From Bromus sterilis (Eukaryota > Streptophyta > Magnoliopsida > Poales > Poaceae), in the NCBI GenBank assembly GCA_950022295.1, contig OX465598.1, forward strand, positions 345,973,324-346,037,323: 64,000 nucleotides of DNA. Direction: 5' to 3'. This document shows, one piece after another, positions 13,251 through 24,481 of the stretch. Made by a program: the position numbers and the translations under genes. Each line of letters starts with the position of its first letter. Position 1 is the first letter of the stretch. Under the pieces are notes generated by a model. That model saw nothing but the letters and a program-made list of their open reading frames with translations, was not told the DNA's origin and did no database searches.

Positions 13251-13329
13251 CTAGAAAAACACAATTTTTCTTTGACAAAGGAAAAAGTTTGCTGGCTTTT
13301 ATTGATATTTTTATTATAAATAATAAATT

Positions 13330-14330
13330 CGTGAAATGTTTATAGATTTATAAAAAATAGAGAAACTTTAAAAGTATTCGTGGATTTAAATAATGTTCAC
13401 AAATTCAAATAGTATTGCGAAATTTATTTGTATTCATATTTTAGGATTTTTCACATTAAATTTAAAATATATTCACATGTTATCTAAAAAAGCAAGGATT
13501 TTAAATGCTTCTTGAACTCAAAATTGTTCATAATTTTGGAAAATGTTCATTAATTTTTCTGTGTTATAGAAAAAAAACAATAAATGAAAAAGAAGAAAAC
13601 TACGAAAAACACTTCAAATAAAACATGTAGAGAATACATGTATATGTAAAAACCATGGAAAAAATACACAGCGTGCAAAAAACTGTGACTAAAAGACCAA
13701 TGAAAAGAAAGTCGGTCGAGATGGGCCAGCATGTCACGAAGGGGTGTTCAATTTATACTGACTATTCTTCACTGTGAGCGAATAATAGTATATCCACTTA
13801 TACTCTACTCCCACTTGAGGAGTCCCGTAGGTCGAACCGTACTAATTATTTCTTCCAACAACGTTCTACAAATTCTAACAAAAGTTACTGCTTGATGATA
13901 ATATTGATTTTTTGTGGGTCTGAAGATATTGTTGTTAAATGTAAACGATTTTGGAGGAAAAATGTTGCTTGCGAGGTGATAGTCCCTAAAGCTAGGGTGG
14001 AGTATGAAGTGTTTTTGTTTGTTTATTTCTTTGAAGATCCCAGGCTTATTTGAGATGTTGCAAAGCACATACACAATGGCCTCACAAAAATATCTCCTCG
14101 CCTACTATCCGGTTCCAAATTGTCAACTGACCACAACCTTTGAGAATTCTAAATCCATCCCGGGGCACGTGGGAAGACCAAGTTAAGTCAAATTGAAGCA
14201 ATAAACTCCATACCCACCCAATGCAACTCGCTCATAGTTTCCGAAACCAGTCAAGAACGAACTTATGCTTGGTGGGCCAACCATGAACGGCTAGTCGTTC
14301 CGTAGACGCCAATGCTGTACAAACTTTCAT
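13330..14330. repeat. Segmental duplication, copy 1
   Basis: Several hundred bases recur at 26.7-29.1 kb in the same order and orientation. Shared anchors include AAATATATTCACATGTTAT, ACATGTATATGT, AAAAAACTGTGACTAAAA, CAACGTTCTACAAATTCTAAC (one change), ATATTGTTGTTAAATGTAAA and GAACTTATGCTTG. Similarity is moderate with many indels. No gene is recognised inside. From 14331 to 14761 nothing identifiable was seen. Confidence 0.7.
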
Positions 14331-14761
14331 TGGGTCCACCCCACAGGCCCACCATGAACCACAAGAAGTCGTAGACACGCTTCGGCAACTCTATTTCGCT
14401 ATCGTGAGTGTGCGACTAGTGCTAAACTCTGATCACGTGATCTATCCTGCACTATGACCGTGCTTATGTGGTAATTTTTTTGATTTAGTGTTATCGTAGT
14501 GTACCGTGCAATACGGAATCCATTCTAACCTTCCACTTCGCTCATTTAAGAGTGAAATAGAAGATAATTGTGCCAACAAATCAACAAAAGAAATGGAAGG
14601 TGGCAACCTCTTCAAAGCTGTAACATACATAGATTGTGCATAAGGGCAACTTTTCCAAAACTGTAACATACATAGATTTTATATAAGAGATGAATGCATA
14701 GTAATAAACAACTTGATAAATGTAAATAAATTTGAGTAAGTAAAAAACTTATAATTATTTA

Positions 14762-15032
14762 CACTAGTAGAAAAAGGGGCTTTGGTTCAAGCTTGGCCAG
14801 CCCATTAGCACCGGTTCAGCCACGAACCGGGACCCATGGGGTCATACGTCCCGGTTCGTGCGCCCAGGGGGCCAGCCGGTCCTCGTGGGGCATTGGTCCC
14901 GGTTCGTCTAGGGGCATATGTCCCGGTTCCGGACAAGAACCGGGACCAATGGGCCTCGCTCCTGGCCCACAATCATTAGTCCCGGTTTGTGGCACAACCC
15001 GGGATGAAAGGCTGGCCCACAAGCATTAGTCC
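14762..15032 (+). repeat. Left subterminal repeat region of the CACTA element
   Basis: Multiple short copies of CCGGTTCGTG, CCCGGTTC and the inverse GAACCGGGAC lie within 270 bp of the terminus. In this transposon class such motifs are transposase-binding sites. That role is inferred here. Confidence 0.65.
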
Positions 15033-17570
15033 AATTTCAGGGTCATTTAGCCCAAAATAAATCATTAAATGCATGAAAATAGCAAATGAAGTCAGAAAGT
15101 GTTGAAATTTTAGTATGTGGCTTTGAATGATGCATATTGAATGCACAAAAAGTCTTGAGTTCAAATAAGTTTAGAAAAATGAAATGCCTTTGTAACAGAT
15201 GAGTTTTCGTCTGAAACCCTCGTACTTCGAAAGAGATGGTCCAGTTTGTACACGAAGTGCATCCAGCTTTTGTCGTAACCCTCTCAACTTTTGCACACAT
15301 GTTATGTGGGTCAAATGACGATACCATGCCAAGTTTCAACCTTTTCTGAGTTCAGTTGTATTGCTTTTCAATTTCAGGGTCATTTAGCCCAAAATAAATC
15401 ATTAAATGCATGAAAAATAGCAAATGAAGCCAGAAAGGGTTGAAATTTTAGTATGTCGATTTGAATGATGCATATTGAATGCACAAAAAGTCTTGAGTTC
15501 AAATAAGTTTAGAAAAATGAAATGCCTTTGTAACATATGAGTTTTCGTCTGAAACCCTCGTACTTCGAAAGAGATGGTCCACTTTGTACACAAAGTGCAT
15601 CCATTTTTTGCCGTAACCCTCTCAAATTTTGCACACATGTTATGTGGGTCAAATGATGATACCATGCCAAGTTTCAACCTTTTCTGAGTTCAGTTGTAGT
15701 GCTTTCCAATTTCACGGTCATTTAGCCCAAAATAAATCATTAAATGCATGAAAAATAGCAAATGAAGTCAGAAAGGATTGAAATTTTAGTATGTGGCTTT
15801 GAATGATGCATATTGAATGCACAAAAATTCTTGAGTTCAAATACGTTTATAAAAATGAAATGCCTTTGTAACAGATGAGTTTTCGTCTGAAACCCTCGTA
15901 CTTCGAAAGAGATGGTCCAGTTTGTACACGAAGTGCATCCAGCTTTTGCCATAACCCTCTCAACTTTTGCACGCATGTTATGTGGGTTAAATGATGATAC
16001 CATGCCAAGTTTCAACCTTTTCTGAGTTCAGTTGTAGTGCTTTCCAATTTCATGGTCATTTAGCCCAAAAAAATCAATAAATGCATGAAAATAGCAAATG
16101 AAGTCAGAAAGGGTTGAAATTTTAGTATGTGGCTTTGAATGATGCATATTGAATGCACAAAAAGTCTTTTGTTCAAATAAGTTTAGAAAAATGAAATGCC
16201 TTTGTAACATATGAGTTTTCGTGTGAAACCCTCATACTTCGAAAGAGATGGTCCAACTTGTACACGAAGTGCATCTAGATTTTACCGTAACCCTCTCAAC
16301 TTTTTCACACATGTTATGTGGGTCAAATGATGATACCATGCCAAGTTTAAACTATTTCTGAGTCCAGTTGTAGTGCTTTCCATTTTCAGGGTCATTTAGC
16401 CCAAAATAAATCATTAAATGCATGAAAAATAGCAAATGAAGTCAGAAAGTGTTGAAATTTTAGTATGTGGCTTTGAATAATGCATATTGAATTCACAAAA
16501 ATTCTTGAGTTCAAATAAGTTTTGAAAAATGAAATGCCTTTGTAACATATGAGTTTTCGTCTGAAACCCTCGTACTTCGAAAGAGATGGTGCAGTTTGTA
16601 CACGAAGTGCATCCAGATTTTGACGTAACCCTCTCAAATTTTGCACACATGTTATGTGGGTCAAATTATTATACCATTCCAAGTTTCAACCTTTTCTGAG
16701 TTCAGTTGTAGTGCTTTCCAATTTCAGGGTCATTTAGCCCAAAATAAATCATTAAATGCATGAAAAATAGCAAATGAAGTCAGAAAGGGTTGAAATTTTA
16801 GTATGTGGCTTTGAATGATGCATATTGAATGCAAAAAAAGTCTTGAGTTCAAATAAGTTTAGAAAAATGAAATGCCTTTGTAACATATGAGTTTTCGTTT
16901 GAAACCCTCGTACTTCGAAAGAGATGGTCCAGTTTGTACAAGAAGTGCATCCAGCTTTTGTCGTAACCCTCTCAACTTTTGCACACATATTACGTGGGTC
17001 AAATGATGATACCATGCCAAGTTTCAACCTTTTCTGAGTTTAGTTGTAGTGCTTTCCAATTTCAGGGTCATTTAGCCCAAAATAAATCATTAAATGCATG
17101 AAAAATAGCATATCAAGTCAGAAAGGGTTGAAATTTAAGTATGTGTCTTTGAATGATGCATATTTAATGCACAAAAAGTCTTGAGTTCAAATAAGTTTAG
17201 AAAAATGAAATGCCTTTGTAACAGATGAGTTTTCGTCTGAAACCCTCGTACTTCGAAAGAGATGGTCCAATTTGTACACGAAGTGCATCCAGTTTTTGCC
17301 GTAACCCTCTCAACTTTTGCACACATGTTATGTGGGTCAAATGATGATACCATGCCAAGTTTCAATCTTTTCTGAGTTCAGTTGTAGTGCTTTCCAATTT
17401 CAGGGTCATTTAGCCCAAAATAAATCATTAAATGAATGAAAAATAGCAAATGAAGTCAGAAAGGTTGAAACTTTAGTATGTGGCTTTTAATGATGCATAT
17501 TAAATGCACAAAAAGTCTTGAGTTCAAATAGGTTTAGAAAAAATGAAATGCATTTGTAACAAATTACTCC
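15033..17570. repeat. Tandem array, 338-bp unit, seven full copies plus a partial one
   Basis: Units start with AATTTCAGGGTCATTTAGCC at about 15033, 15370, 15708, 16046, 16382, 16720, 17058 and 17396. The spacing is 336-338 bp and the last copy is cut at about 175 bp. The copies are very similar to each other. Minus-strand frames of 76-96 codons recur in each unit because of the repeat, with stops at different places, and are not taken as genes. Long internal arrays are known in Triticeae CACTA elements. Confidence 0.92.
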
Positions 17571-17874
17571 ACACCCTGTACACCATAAAAACAAAAATAA
17601 AAAAGTATAGCAATTTCATTATAATATGTCAACGGAAGATTACTCCACACCATGTACACCATAAAGGAAAATTTCGGTTAGGCCCCGATTGGTTGGCAAA
17701 TCTAGCAGTCTTCCCACCAATCAAGGTTCAACCGAAATTGCCTTTACAATATACAGGATATAGATGAATCACTCGTGGACAACCTTTATTGAACTTGCTA
17801 TCCTACGATAAGTCCACACAGAGCCGTGCTTATAAACAAGTCTAACTCCACTTCGGTTAGCGGGGTGGGACTAA

Positions 17875-18380
17875 ATTGCAGACTATTAGTACCGGTTGGT
17901 GTCACCAACCGGTACTAAAGATCCTTTTTCCTCCAAAAGGAGAAAAAGCCACTTACTGGGCCATAACGTCCTGGATACGACTAGAAACCCACATATGGGC
18001 CAGGATCCAGGCCCGCAGAAGGCTCGGCAGGACAACAAGCAATATTGTTACAGAGTAGGCCCGAAAGCCTGCGGTTGAGAGGTGCTCGAAGTGGTACGTG
18101 CAGCAGCGCTTATAAACCACTGCGGATCCTCTTCGACTAGCAAGGTGGGACTAAACATCCCACCGCATTGCACCGCGGCAGCGCATGGGTCGTCCCGGTT
18201 GGTGGAACCAACCGGTACTAAAGGTTCTAATTGGTACCGGTTCGTGCCACCAACCGGGACCAATGGTCTCTGTTTCCCGCCCTTTGGGCTGCAGAAAAAG
18301 GATCATTTGTCCCGATTGTTGACATCAACCGGTACGAATGCCTACCTTTAGTACCGGTTGGTGCCACCAACCGGGACCTA
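17875..18380. repeat. Internal CACTA subterminal-type repeats (GTACCGGTTGGTG / CACCAACCGG)
   Basis: Short palindromic pairs of ACCGGTTGGTG and CACCAACCGGTAC occur about five times, separated by unrelated text. They are the same motif class as at the element ends. No gene is seen between 17571 and 18380. Confidence 0.6.
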
Positions 18381-18465
18381 TTCTCTTGGTATATAATCCC
18401 TCCGCCTTCCAGTCGTCGTTCCCATCTTCCATTTGGCTCAAGACGACGCCGACGTCGACACCGAC
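18367..18465 (+). promoter_or_regulatory. Duplicated promoter-like segment, copy 1
   Basis: The segment ACCTATTCTCTTGGTATATAATC...TTTGGCTCAAGACG is repeated at 19675-19766. Both contain TATATAAT. This copy precedes a GC-rich proline/arginine-coding stretch (18430-18730) that may be a 5' leader of the ORF at 19047. Confidence 0.45.
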
Positions 18466-18727
18466 TCCGTCAGACTGCCCGATTGCCGCGTCGCACCGCC
18501 CCTGCCGTCGCCCACGACCTCGCCTGCGGCACCCGGAGCATCTCGCCTTCCTCGATCCGCATTGCCGCCGCCCCCGCTCCTCCGTTCCTCACCACCGCGC
18601 CTCGCCGCCCCGCTCCTCCGCCGCCGCGCCCCGCTCCACCGACGCCGCCGCCCCGTTCCTCCACCGACGCCGGTCGCCCCACTGGTGAGTCTCCGGTTCG
18701 TGCCATCGACGCCGGACGCCGCCGCCC

Positions 18728-18950
18728 CTCCATAGATATAAATAAATAGATGATAGATAGATTAGATAGATAGATAGCTAGATAGATAGATAGAGTAGAA
18801 TCTGTGTATAAATGATAGATAAATAGCTAGATAAATAGATAGAGATAGCTAAATAGATAGCTAGATATATAATAGATAGAGTAGAATCTTTGTATAATAA
18901 TAGATAGATATATAGATAGCTAGATAGATAGATAGATAGATAGCTAAGTA
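18728..18950. repeat. Imperfect (GATA)n microsatellite
   Basis: Runs of ATAGATAGATAG are interrupted by AGCTAG and by a duplicated GTAGAATCTNTGTATA segment (about 18796 and 18889). Confidence 0.9.
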
Positions 18951-19046
18951 TTTTTGTCTTATTTTGTTAAATTTGTTAGTTAGTATATTTTTTTTCACTC
19001 GTTCATGTTAATAAAACTTTGCATATTAAATAAGTTCTCGGCAACG

Positions 19047-19445
19047 ATGCCTGGCCCGCATCCCCGTCGTCGCCGCGTTGGAGAGCACCTGCTTGATGGG
19101 ATGGGCGATGTCCGGGACTGGGCTCTCTCGGGCTGGCACTGGGATGTGATCTCCGAGGCGCGCCGCTTAGTGAGGAATCCGGGTCCTGTCGTCGACCCGG
19201 ATCTTCTTTGGTGGCGGTCGCGTGGGCCACAGTCGGTGCGAAGGCAGCCGGCCCCCGATTGGATTGTACGCCGACGTGTCAGGAAGGAGGACGAGCACGT
19301 CCGTCGCTACTTGGTGGCGTTGGACGCCGGGTCATGGAGGACCTGGAAGGTTCTTCAGGAATATCATCTGAGCTACGAGTTCGTGGTGGTTCCTTCTCTT
19401 TGGGTGACCACCTTCCACCGCACCCGACGTTGTTTACTGTATTAG
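19047..19445 (+). CDS. Unrecognised 132-residue ORF inside the CACTA element
   Basis: The frame opens at ATG 19047 (MPGPHPRRRRVGEHLLDGMG) and stops at 19445. The product is basic and rich in Arg and Trp, with the segments DPDLLWWRSRGPQSVRR and RRRVRKEDEHVRRYLVALD. There is no transmembrane segment and no domain I can name. It is GC-rich, unlike the AT-rich DNA around it. It lies between the two copies of the promoter-like segment, so an upstream exon around 18430-18720 is possible. It may be CACTA cargo or a captured gene piece, and whether it is expressed cannot be judged. Confidence 0.35.
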   Translation: MPGPHPRRRRVGEHLLDGMGDVRDWALSGWHWDVISEARRLVRNPGPVVDPDLLWWRSRGPQSVRRQPAPDWIVRRRVRKEDEHVRRYLVALDAGSWRTWKVLQEYHLSYEFVVVPSLWVTTFHRTRRCLLY

Positions 19446-19674
19446 TCATGTTATTTACCGTTGTATTACTCGATATATATGTGACCAAGCACCCTTGTGA
19501 TATGTAAAAGTACGAAACTTGTTCATCCTATACTTGGGTTCGTCGCCACACTATCCCAGAATCGCTTATGTGTGCACTTCAAATATGAGGCACTATGCAA
19601 CCTTGTTTTAAAATATTATTACTGCATTTTTATTCGAGTTCATCATTTTTTTGTGTATTAACTTTGAACCAACC

Positions 19675-19766
19675 GGGACCTATTCTCTTGGTATATAATC
19701 CCCCGCCTTCCAGTCGTTGTTCCCATCTCGCCATTTGGCTCAAGACGGCGCCGACGACGACACCGA
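19675..19766 (+). promoter_or_regulatory. Duplicated promoter-like segment, copy 2, upstream of the B3-like gene
   Basis: About 90 bp matching 18367-18465, including TATATAATCCC, ends about 35 bp before the ATG at 19800. Its placement suggests it served as core promoter for that gene. Confidence 0.45.
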
Positions 19767-19799
19767 ACTAATCTTTTGAATTATATATGAACACAGAAA

Positions 19800-21021
19800 A
19801 TGGCTGACGATGAACAACTCGTCCAATGCCTCTATTGTGACGATAACTCGGGTCGGTGCGACAGCAGGTATCCAAAGTTGGATGGGGATGAAGAAATATA
19901 TTTCTCCCTCACGCTTAGGCGTGACTTCATAAAAATAACGGTATATACAACTTCTGCGTCGACATCATCCTTCTTATTTAAGCATGCTTCGCACTGAAAT
20001 TTTTGTTTTGACGTGTAATTTTTTTATAATCAACTAGCGCATCCCATGCTATGCAAGACGCCAAGTATGTGACTTTGTTAAATTCAATTCGTGGCAAAAG
20101 AATGAAACAGAGGAAGTCAAACTAAAGACGACGAAACATGGTATAACTTTGAGGATTGATGTCACTAATAAATCTTGGTGCACTTATTTTGCTTGTCCAA
20201 ATTGACATGCATTGTGCAAGGCATATGCATTACAGGAGGGTATGCAAATAACCTTTGATCTTGGACCTCGCCGAGATGTATTTAAAAATAAGGATACTTG
20301 GATGCTATTGGACGACAAGAAGCTGGTTCTATTTCAACGTGAGTTTCTTAACCAAATTTTACTTGTTTCCTTTCCTTATTTATTTGCTTCCCAAGTTGAC
20401 AATTTTTTTATAATTGCCAGTTTATCTCTATGCTCCGATGGATGTACGCAGGATATTTGATAATGCTTTGTATAATGGTGGCGTTGAGGAGCTAACCATG
20501 GATGAACAAGATGAGTACATCTTCTTTCTTGAAGATGTAACTGGCTTTGCAAGCGAATCTTATACTCCATATGTTTCATTTGTTCTCGAGTTGTTGCCGG
20601 TATATGTATCAAACTATATCTTGGTGAGATTTTTTACTGTTCTGTCACTACTTCATCATTTTCAGAAATCTTTTGACCTAAGATTAACTATACCGCATTA
20701 CTAAGTATTTTACTCATATGTTTTAAACAGAAAAACCCGAAAAAATGTGTGCCTAGATGGATGCCTTCTAGAGGCGAGCTTACAGTAGTGGCTTACAGTT
20801 GTGGATGCTTACGGCCATGGGAAGAACTCTTCAAGACTGACTACTCCACTGAAAGTGAACGTGATGGTGGCTCCTTAAGAATAAAAAATTGGAAACGGAT
20901 AGTGATTCGGAAGAATATAAAAGATTGGGACAATGCCTTCTCCATATTACATTATGGAAATGAAGGTGTCTTTTGGTTTTTTTATATTTACCCTTGTGAG
21001 GATGAGCAGTCTCATAGGTGA
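19800..21021 (+). pseudogene. Four-exon B3-like domain gene with an in-frame stop, carried by the CACTA element
   Basis: Frame-preserving GT-AG exons can be drawn: 19800-19940, 20038-20338, 20421-20623 and 20731-21021, giving 311 codons before the stop. Start ATG GCTGACGATGAA follows the duplicated TATA segment. The first half (YFSLTLRRDFIKI, then CDFVKFNSWQ, then LRIDVTNKSWCTYFACPN) ends with ALCKAYALQEGMQITFDLG, which resembles the end of a plant B3 DNA-binding domain. The last exon, CVPRWMPSRGELTVV onward, may be a second diverged copy. A TGA at 20203-20205 (codon 103), where an aromatic residue is expected, breaks the frame. The gene is probably captured cargo. The B3 assignment rests on pattern only; the exon structure is more certain. 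Confidence 0.5.
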
Positions 21022-21279
21022 TATATATGAGGAGTCGAGGTATAATATTATGGAAATGGAACTTTGTGTTTGATATTAGCGAAGTTAAACTAGCAAAGGA
21101 CCTTTGTGTGTTGGATATTAATTATGATCATGATAATATATATGAGATCAATCCTTTCTCTCCTAGATGATGATAAGAGAGTACACAACTCTTTTTATTA
21201 GCTAGCTAAAACAATATATGAAACCCCTAAATTAACCGTTGCAAAACCCCCTAACCCCCCATAGAAAAAACCCTACCCG

Positions 21280-21485
21280 TCCCGGTTGGTGGCACCAACC
21301 GGGACAAAAGGCCCTCCCGCCTGGGCAAGCCACAGCGGCCACGTGGAGGCCCATCTGCCCCGGTTCGTGGCCCAACCGGTACTAAAGGTTTTGGGCATTA
21401 GTAACGACCCTTTAGTCCCGGTTCCGGAACCGGGATAAATGGGCCTCTGGAACCGGGACAAATGGGCCTCTTTCTACCAGTAGTA
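21280..21485 (-). repeat. Right subterminal repeat region of the CACTA element
   Basis: CCCGGTTGGTGGCACCAACCGGG (palindromic), CCCCGGTTCGTGG, CCCGGTTCCGGAACCGGG and a doubled AACCGGGAYAAATGGGCCTC mirror the left end. Confidence 0.65.
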
Positions 21486-21908
21486 CAAAAGCCGTATTTT
21501 TTATGTGTGATTTGGTTCAAACCTTTTGTGTATTGTATCTGAAATAGAGTATTGTCTCTGATATCTAATTTTATTTTATGATAAGCCATATCATTACTAG
21601 CAGATGTATTTTATATCTTTTCACATTAGATCATGCCAAGCATTGGGTCGGGGCCTGCTCACGAGGCGGTCTGCATCTAGCCCTAATCACTCCACGTCGT
21701 CGTGAACCGACATGCATCATCCAACACCCGGTCATCTCCTAATACGACCCCAAGATAACAACCCTAACATCTGCCCGCGCCCGGATGCGGAGAGAGCCTC
21801 CCGACGTAGATCCCGCTAGAAGGCTCCATTGTAGCACTAAGTTACCGCGCCACCCTGGTCAATTGGGGTGGCACACCCTCATGTCGCCACATGGACTAAC
21901 CCCGCCTC

Positions 21909-22073
21909 CAGTGGCGGAGCCAGTATGTACTCATTGGGTTCAGGTGAACCCAATGAAATTTGTGAAATCCCATTATAATTTCTACTTATGTACTTTTTTA
22001 TTACGTTGAGCCTAATTCTACTGTATAGTGAACCCAATGAATCCAAAGATAATATTTTCTGGCTCGGCCCCTG
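21909..22073. mobile_element. hAT-type MITE, 165 bp
   Basis: The terminal inverted repeats are CAGTGGCGGAGCCAG (left) and CTGGCTCGGCCCCTG (right). The 8-bp flanks CCCGCCTC (21901-21908) and CTCGCCTC (22074-22081) match at 7 of 8 positions, as expected for hAT target duplications. The inside holds paired TGAACCCAATGAA motifs. Confidence 0.8.
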
Positions 22074-22149
22074 CTCGCCTCAACATCCATCGATGTCGGA
22101 TAAGCCCACGCCCACATTTATACGCGCCACAACACCAAATGTAAAAGGG

Positions 22150-22300
22150 ATTGCTATATCTCAATCGATTAAGACTTAACAAAGCCCCAGTCAATGCTAT
22201 ATTCGTGAGATTACGTGTGAAGATATGTGCAAAGAAAACTGTTTTTATTGTATTTTATATGTTTTATCACTTGACTTAAGTCTTAGTCGATTGATATCTA
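22150..22300. mobile_element. Small foldback MITE
   Basis: The left arm CAATCGATTAAGACTTAA pairs with the right arm TTAAGTCTTAGTCGATTG with few mismatches, about 110 bp apart. It resembles the element in the intron at 23065-23200. Confidence 0.6.
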
Positions 22301-22641
22301 GACACAACCATATGTAGAAAAACTTATGTTGAAAAAAAAGAATTAACTTTCACACCTTTGATGTGGATATATATTTGGAAGCTCATTGTGCCGGCTAGCC
22401 GTGCAATTTTAGCGTCCCTGTCTCTGTCTGACGCACGGACGTTAATCCCTATCAACTTACGTATGGAAACGCTGCTTATACGTGCGTAGCTTTGGACTGA
22501 TCGTGGAAGCATATAAACAAAGTGAAACCACACGCACAAGACTGAGAATAACCATTTTGTTATGCCCCCCACACCCGATATCAGTCGTCATAGAGCAACC
22601 CTGCTAAACAAGAACGGCGCCGGCGACCTTGATGTCATGGC

Positions 22642-22650
22642 TATATATAA
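22642..22650 (+). promoter_or_regulatory. TATA box of the aspartic-protease homologue
   Basis: TATATATAA lies 79 bp before the chosen ATG (22729), which leaves room for a leader of about 50 bp. Confidence 0.6.
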
Positions 22651-22728
22651 GGCCACGAGGTACCATGCAATTACCACCCGGCCGGCTTCCTCCACTTGCC
22701 ACACGCTACGAGATACTTACCGCAAGCA

Positions 22729-24481
22729 ATGGCTTCTGCCATTCCCTCCTTGCTCTTGTGCTTGCTTCTTCTAATTTCTCCTCGTCTTGGCAGCTCCTAC
22801 CGCACAGGTTTCACCAATGGTGGAAAGCATGTCATTCTCCGTTCATCCCATGACTCCAGGACTCCTTCGACCTGCTCCACCACCCCTTCTGGTAAAAATA
22901 CCTTGCATCAATCTCTTCACGACGACCTCTCATATCTGAATTTTGAAGTATTCTCTTCGATCCATAATAACTGTTGCTTATTTATTATAAAATTTATATT
23001 AACTTAGTATAAAATAAATGATACTTATTATGAATCAGAGGGGGTAATATAAAGTAAGGTGTGGCTAAGTCTCAGTCGACTGAAATTTAACTAAGTCTCA
23101 ATCATGTCACATAATATGCAAGAAAAAAAATATTTTTTTTGCACCGATCTCGGACGTAAAATATCACGGATATAGCATCAACTGAGACTTAACGATAGCA
23201 AGGCCGTATAAAGTATGCTTGCAAATGAGTTCGTGTATGCTAACTTAACTTGTCTACATCTATCTTGTAGGGGTTGCAGGATCGCTGCCTATAATGCATC
23301 GGTTGAGCCCATGCTCTCCTTCTACCGACCAAAGCACGCCCTCGATCGACGACGCCATCAACCGCGACGCCCTGCGCTTACGCGCGCTCTTCGGCGAACC
23401 AGCGGACAAGGCTGGTGTGACGGTCCCCTTGACCGGCACTCCCCTCGCGACTCTTCCGGGCGCATCAGATTATCACGTCGCCGTCGGCTTCGGCACTCCG
23501 GCGCAGGAACTCGCCGTGGGGTTCGACACGGCCACCTACGGGGCCACGCTTCTCCGGTGCAACCCATGCGTTGCCGGAGACCCGTGCGACAAGGCCTTCG
23601 ACCCCTCCCGGTCGTCTACTCTTGCGCAGATCCCATGCGGCTCGCGAGACTGTCCGTCGAAAGCTTGCTCCGCCGGAGCTAGCTGCACGTTCGCCCAGTC
23701 CAACACGACCTACCTGACGGACACGCTCGTCGTCTCCCACGCCATCCGGGTGACGGACTTCCGGTTCGCCTGCTCGAATTTGGACGGCAGCAGCTCGCCG
23801 GGAGTTCTCGACCTCAGCAGGGACCGCCACTCGCTGGCCTCACGAGTCGCTCTTCTGTCTCCGGCCACCGTCGCCTTCTCCTACTGCCTGCCATCGCCAT
23901 GGGACACCGCCTCGCCGGGCTTCCTCTCGTTCGGCGCCGCCCGGCCAGAACGCGCCGGTCGCAGCGTGAGCTACGCCACCATGCGGACCAGAGCCGCCTA
24001 CCGGAACCTCTACTTGGTGAAGCTCGTCGGCGTGAGCATCGGAGGGCTGGACCTCCCGGTTCCTCCGGCCGCGCTCGCCGCCGACGCGCTGGTTGAGGTG
24101 CAAACGACCTTCACCTACCTGAAGCCCGACGTGTACGCCGCTCTCCGCGATCAGTTCAAGGGGTGGATGAAGCAGTACATCGTGGCGCCGCCGCCGTCGC
24201 GCGAGCTCGACACGTGCTACGACTTCACCGGCCTCACCAGCGTCGAGGTGCCGACGATCACGCTCAGGTTCCATGGCGGAGCGGCCCTGGAGCTGGGTAT
24301 CGAGCAGACGATGTACTTCAAAGACCGCCGCAACATCTTCTCCGTGGCGTGCCTCGCGTTCACGGGTGTCGCGGAACATACACCTGGTATCGCGGTTATC
24401 GGGTCAATGGCGCAGGCGGGGACGGAGGTGGTCTATGATGTGTTCGGCGGCAAGCTTGGGTTCGTCCACGACCGCTGCTGA
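22729..24481 (+). CDS. Nepenthesin-like A1 aspartic protease homologue, probably catalytically inactive
   Basis: Two exons, 22729-22891 and 23271-24481, are joined by a GT-AG intron in phase 1 and give 457 residues, the usual length for plant nepenthesin-like proteases. The start is the first ATG after the TATA box and yields a clear signal peptide (MASAIPSLLLCLLLLISPRL), so the product should be secreted or vacuolar. Exon 2 continues with the propeptide motif LPIMHRLSPCSP and the FGTP strand. The first active-site DTGS reads DTAT (Asp about 140). The second, expected as DSGT, reads EVQT (about 330), and the flap YGDGS is missing. Cysteines of the nepenthesin insert are largely kept (RCNPCVAGDPC). 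The frame is intact and GC-rich, suggesting selection for a non-catalytic role, as in xylanase inhibitors of this fold. That role is inference. Confidence 0.85.
23065..23200. mobile_element. MITE inside the intron of the protease homologue
   Basis: CTAAGTCTCAGTCGACTG on the left pairs with CAACTGAGACTTAACG on the right. An internal repeat AACTAAGTCTCAAT is also present. The element sits between the splice sites and does not disturb them. Confidence 0.6.

Larger units (their letters stand above)
14762..21485 (+). mobile_element. Degenerate CACTA (En/Spm) DNA transposon, about 6.7 kb, without transposase
   Basis: The left end reads CACTAGTAGAAAAAGGGGC. The right end reads GCCTCTTTCTACCAGTAGTA, whose reverse complement begins TACTACTGGTAGAAAGAGGC, so the ends are inverted and one terminal base is changed. 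Dense subterminal motifs (CCCGGTTCGTG, ACCGGTTGGTG and complements) occur at both ends, as in Triticeae CACTA elements. The 3-bp flanks (TTA and CAA) do not match. No TNP2-type transposase was found. Cargo is a 338-bp tandem array, one unrecognised ORF and a broken four-exon gene. Confidence 0.8.

Noticed and set aside
15043..17365. Repeated minus-strand frames of 76-96 codons in the 338-bp array
   Set aside because: They are identical by descent in a tandem repeat, start and stop at different points in different copies, and have no domain or splice context.
15033..17570. CRISPR-like regular spacing
   Set aside because: The unit is 338 bp with no spacers of different sequence, in a plant genome; this is a tandem repeat.
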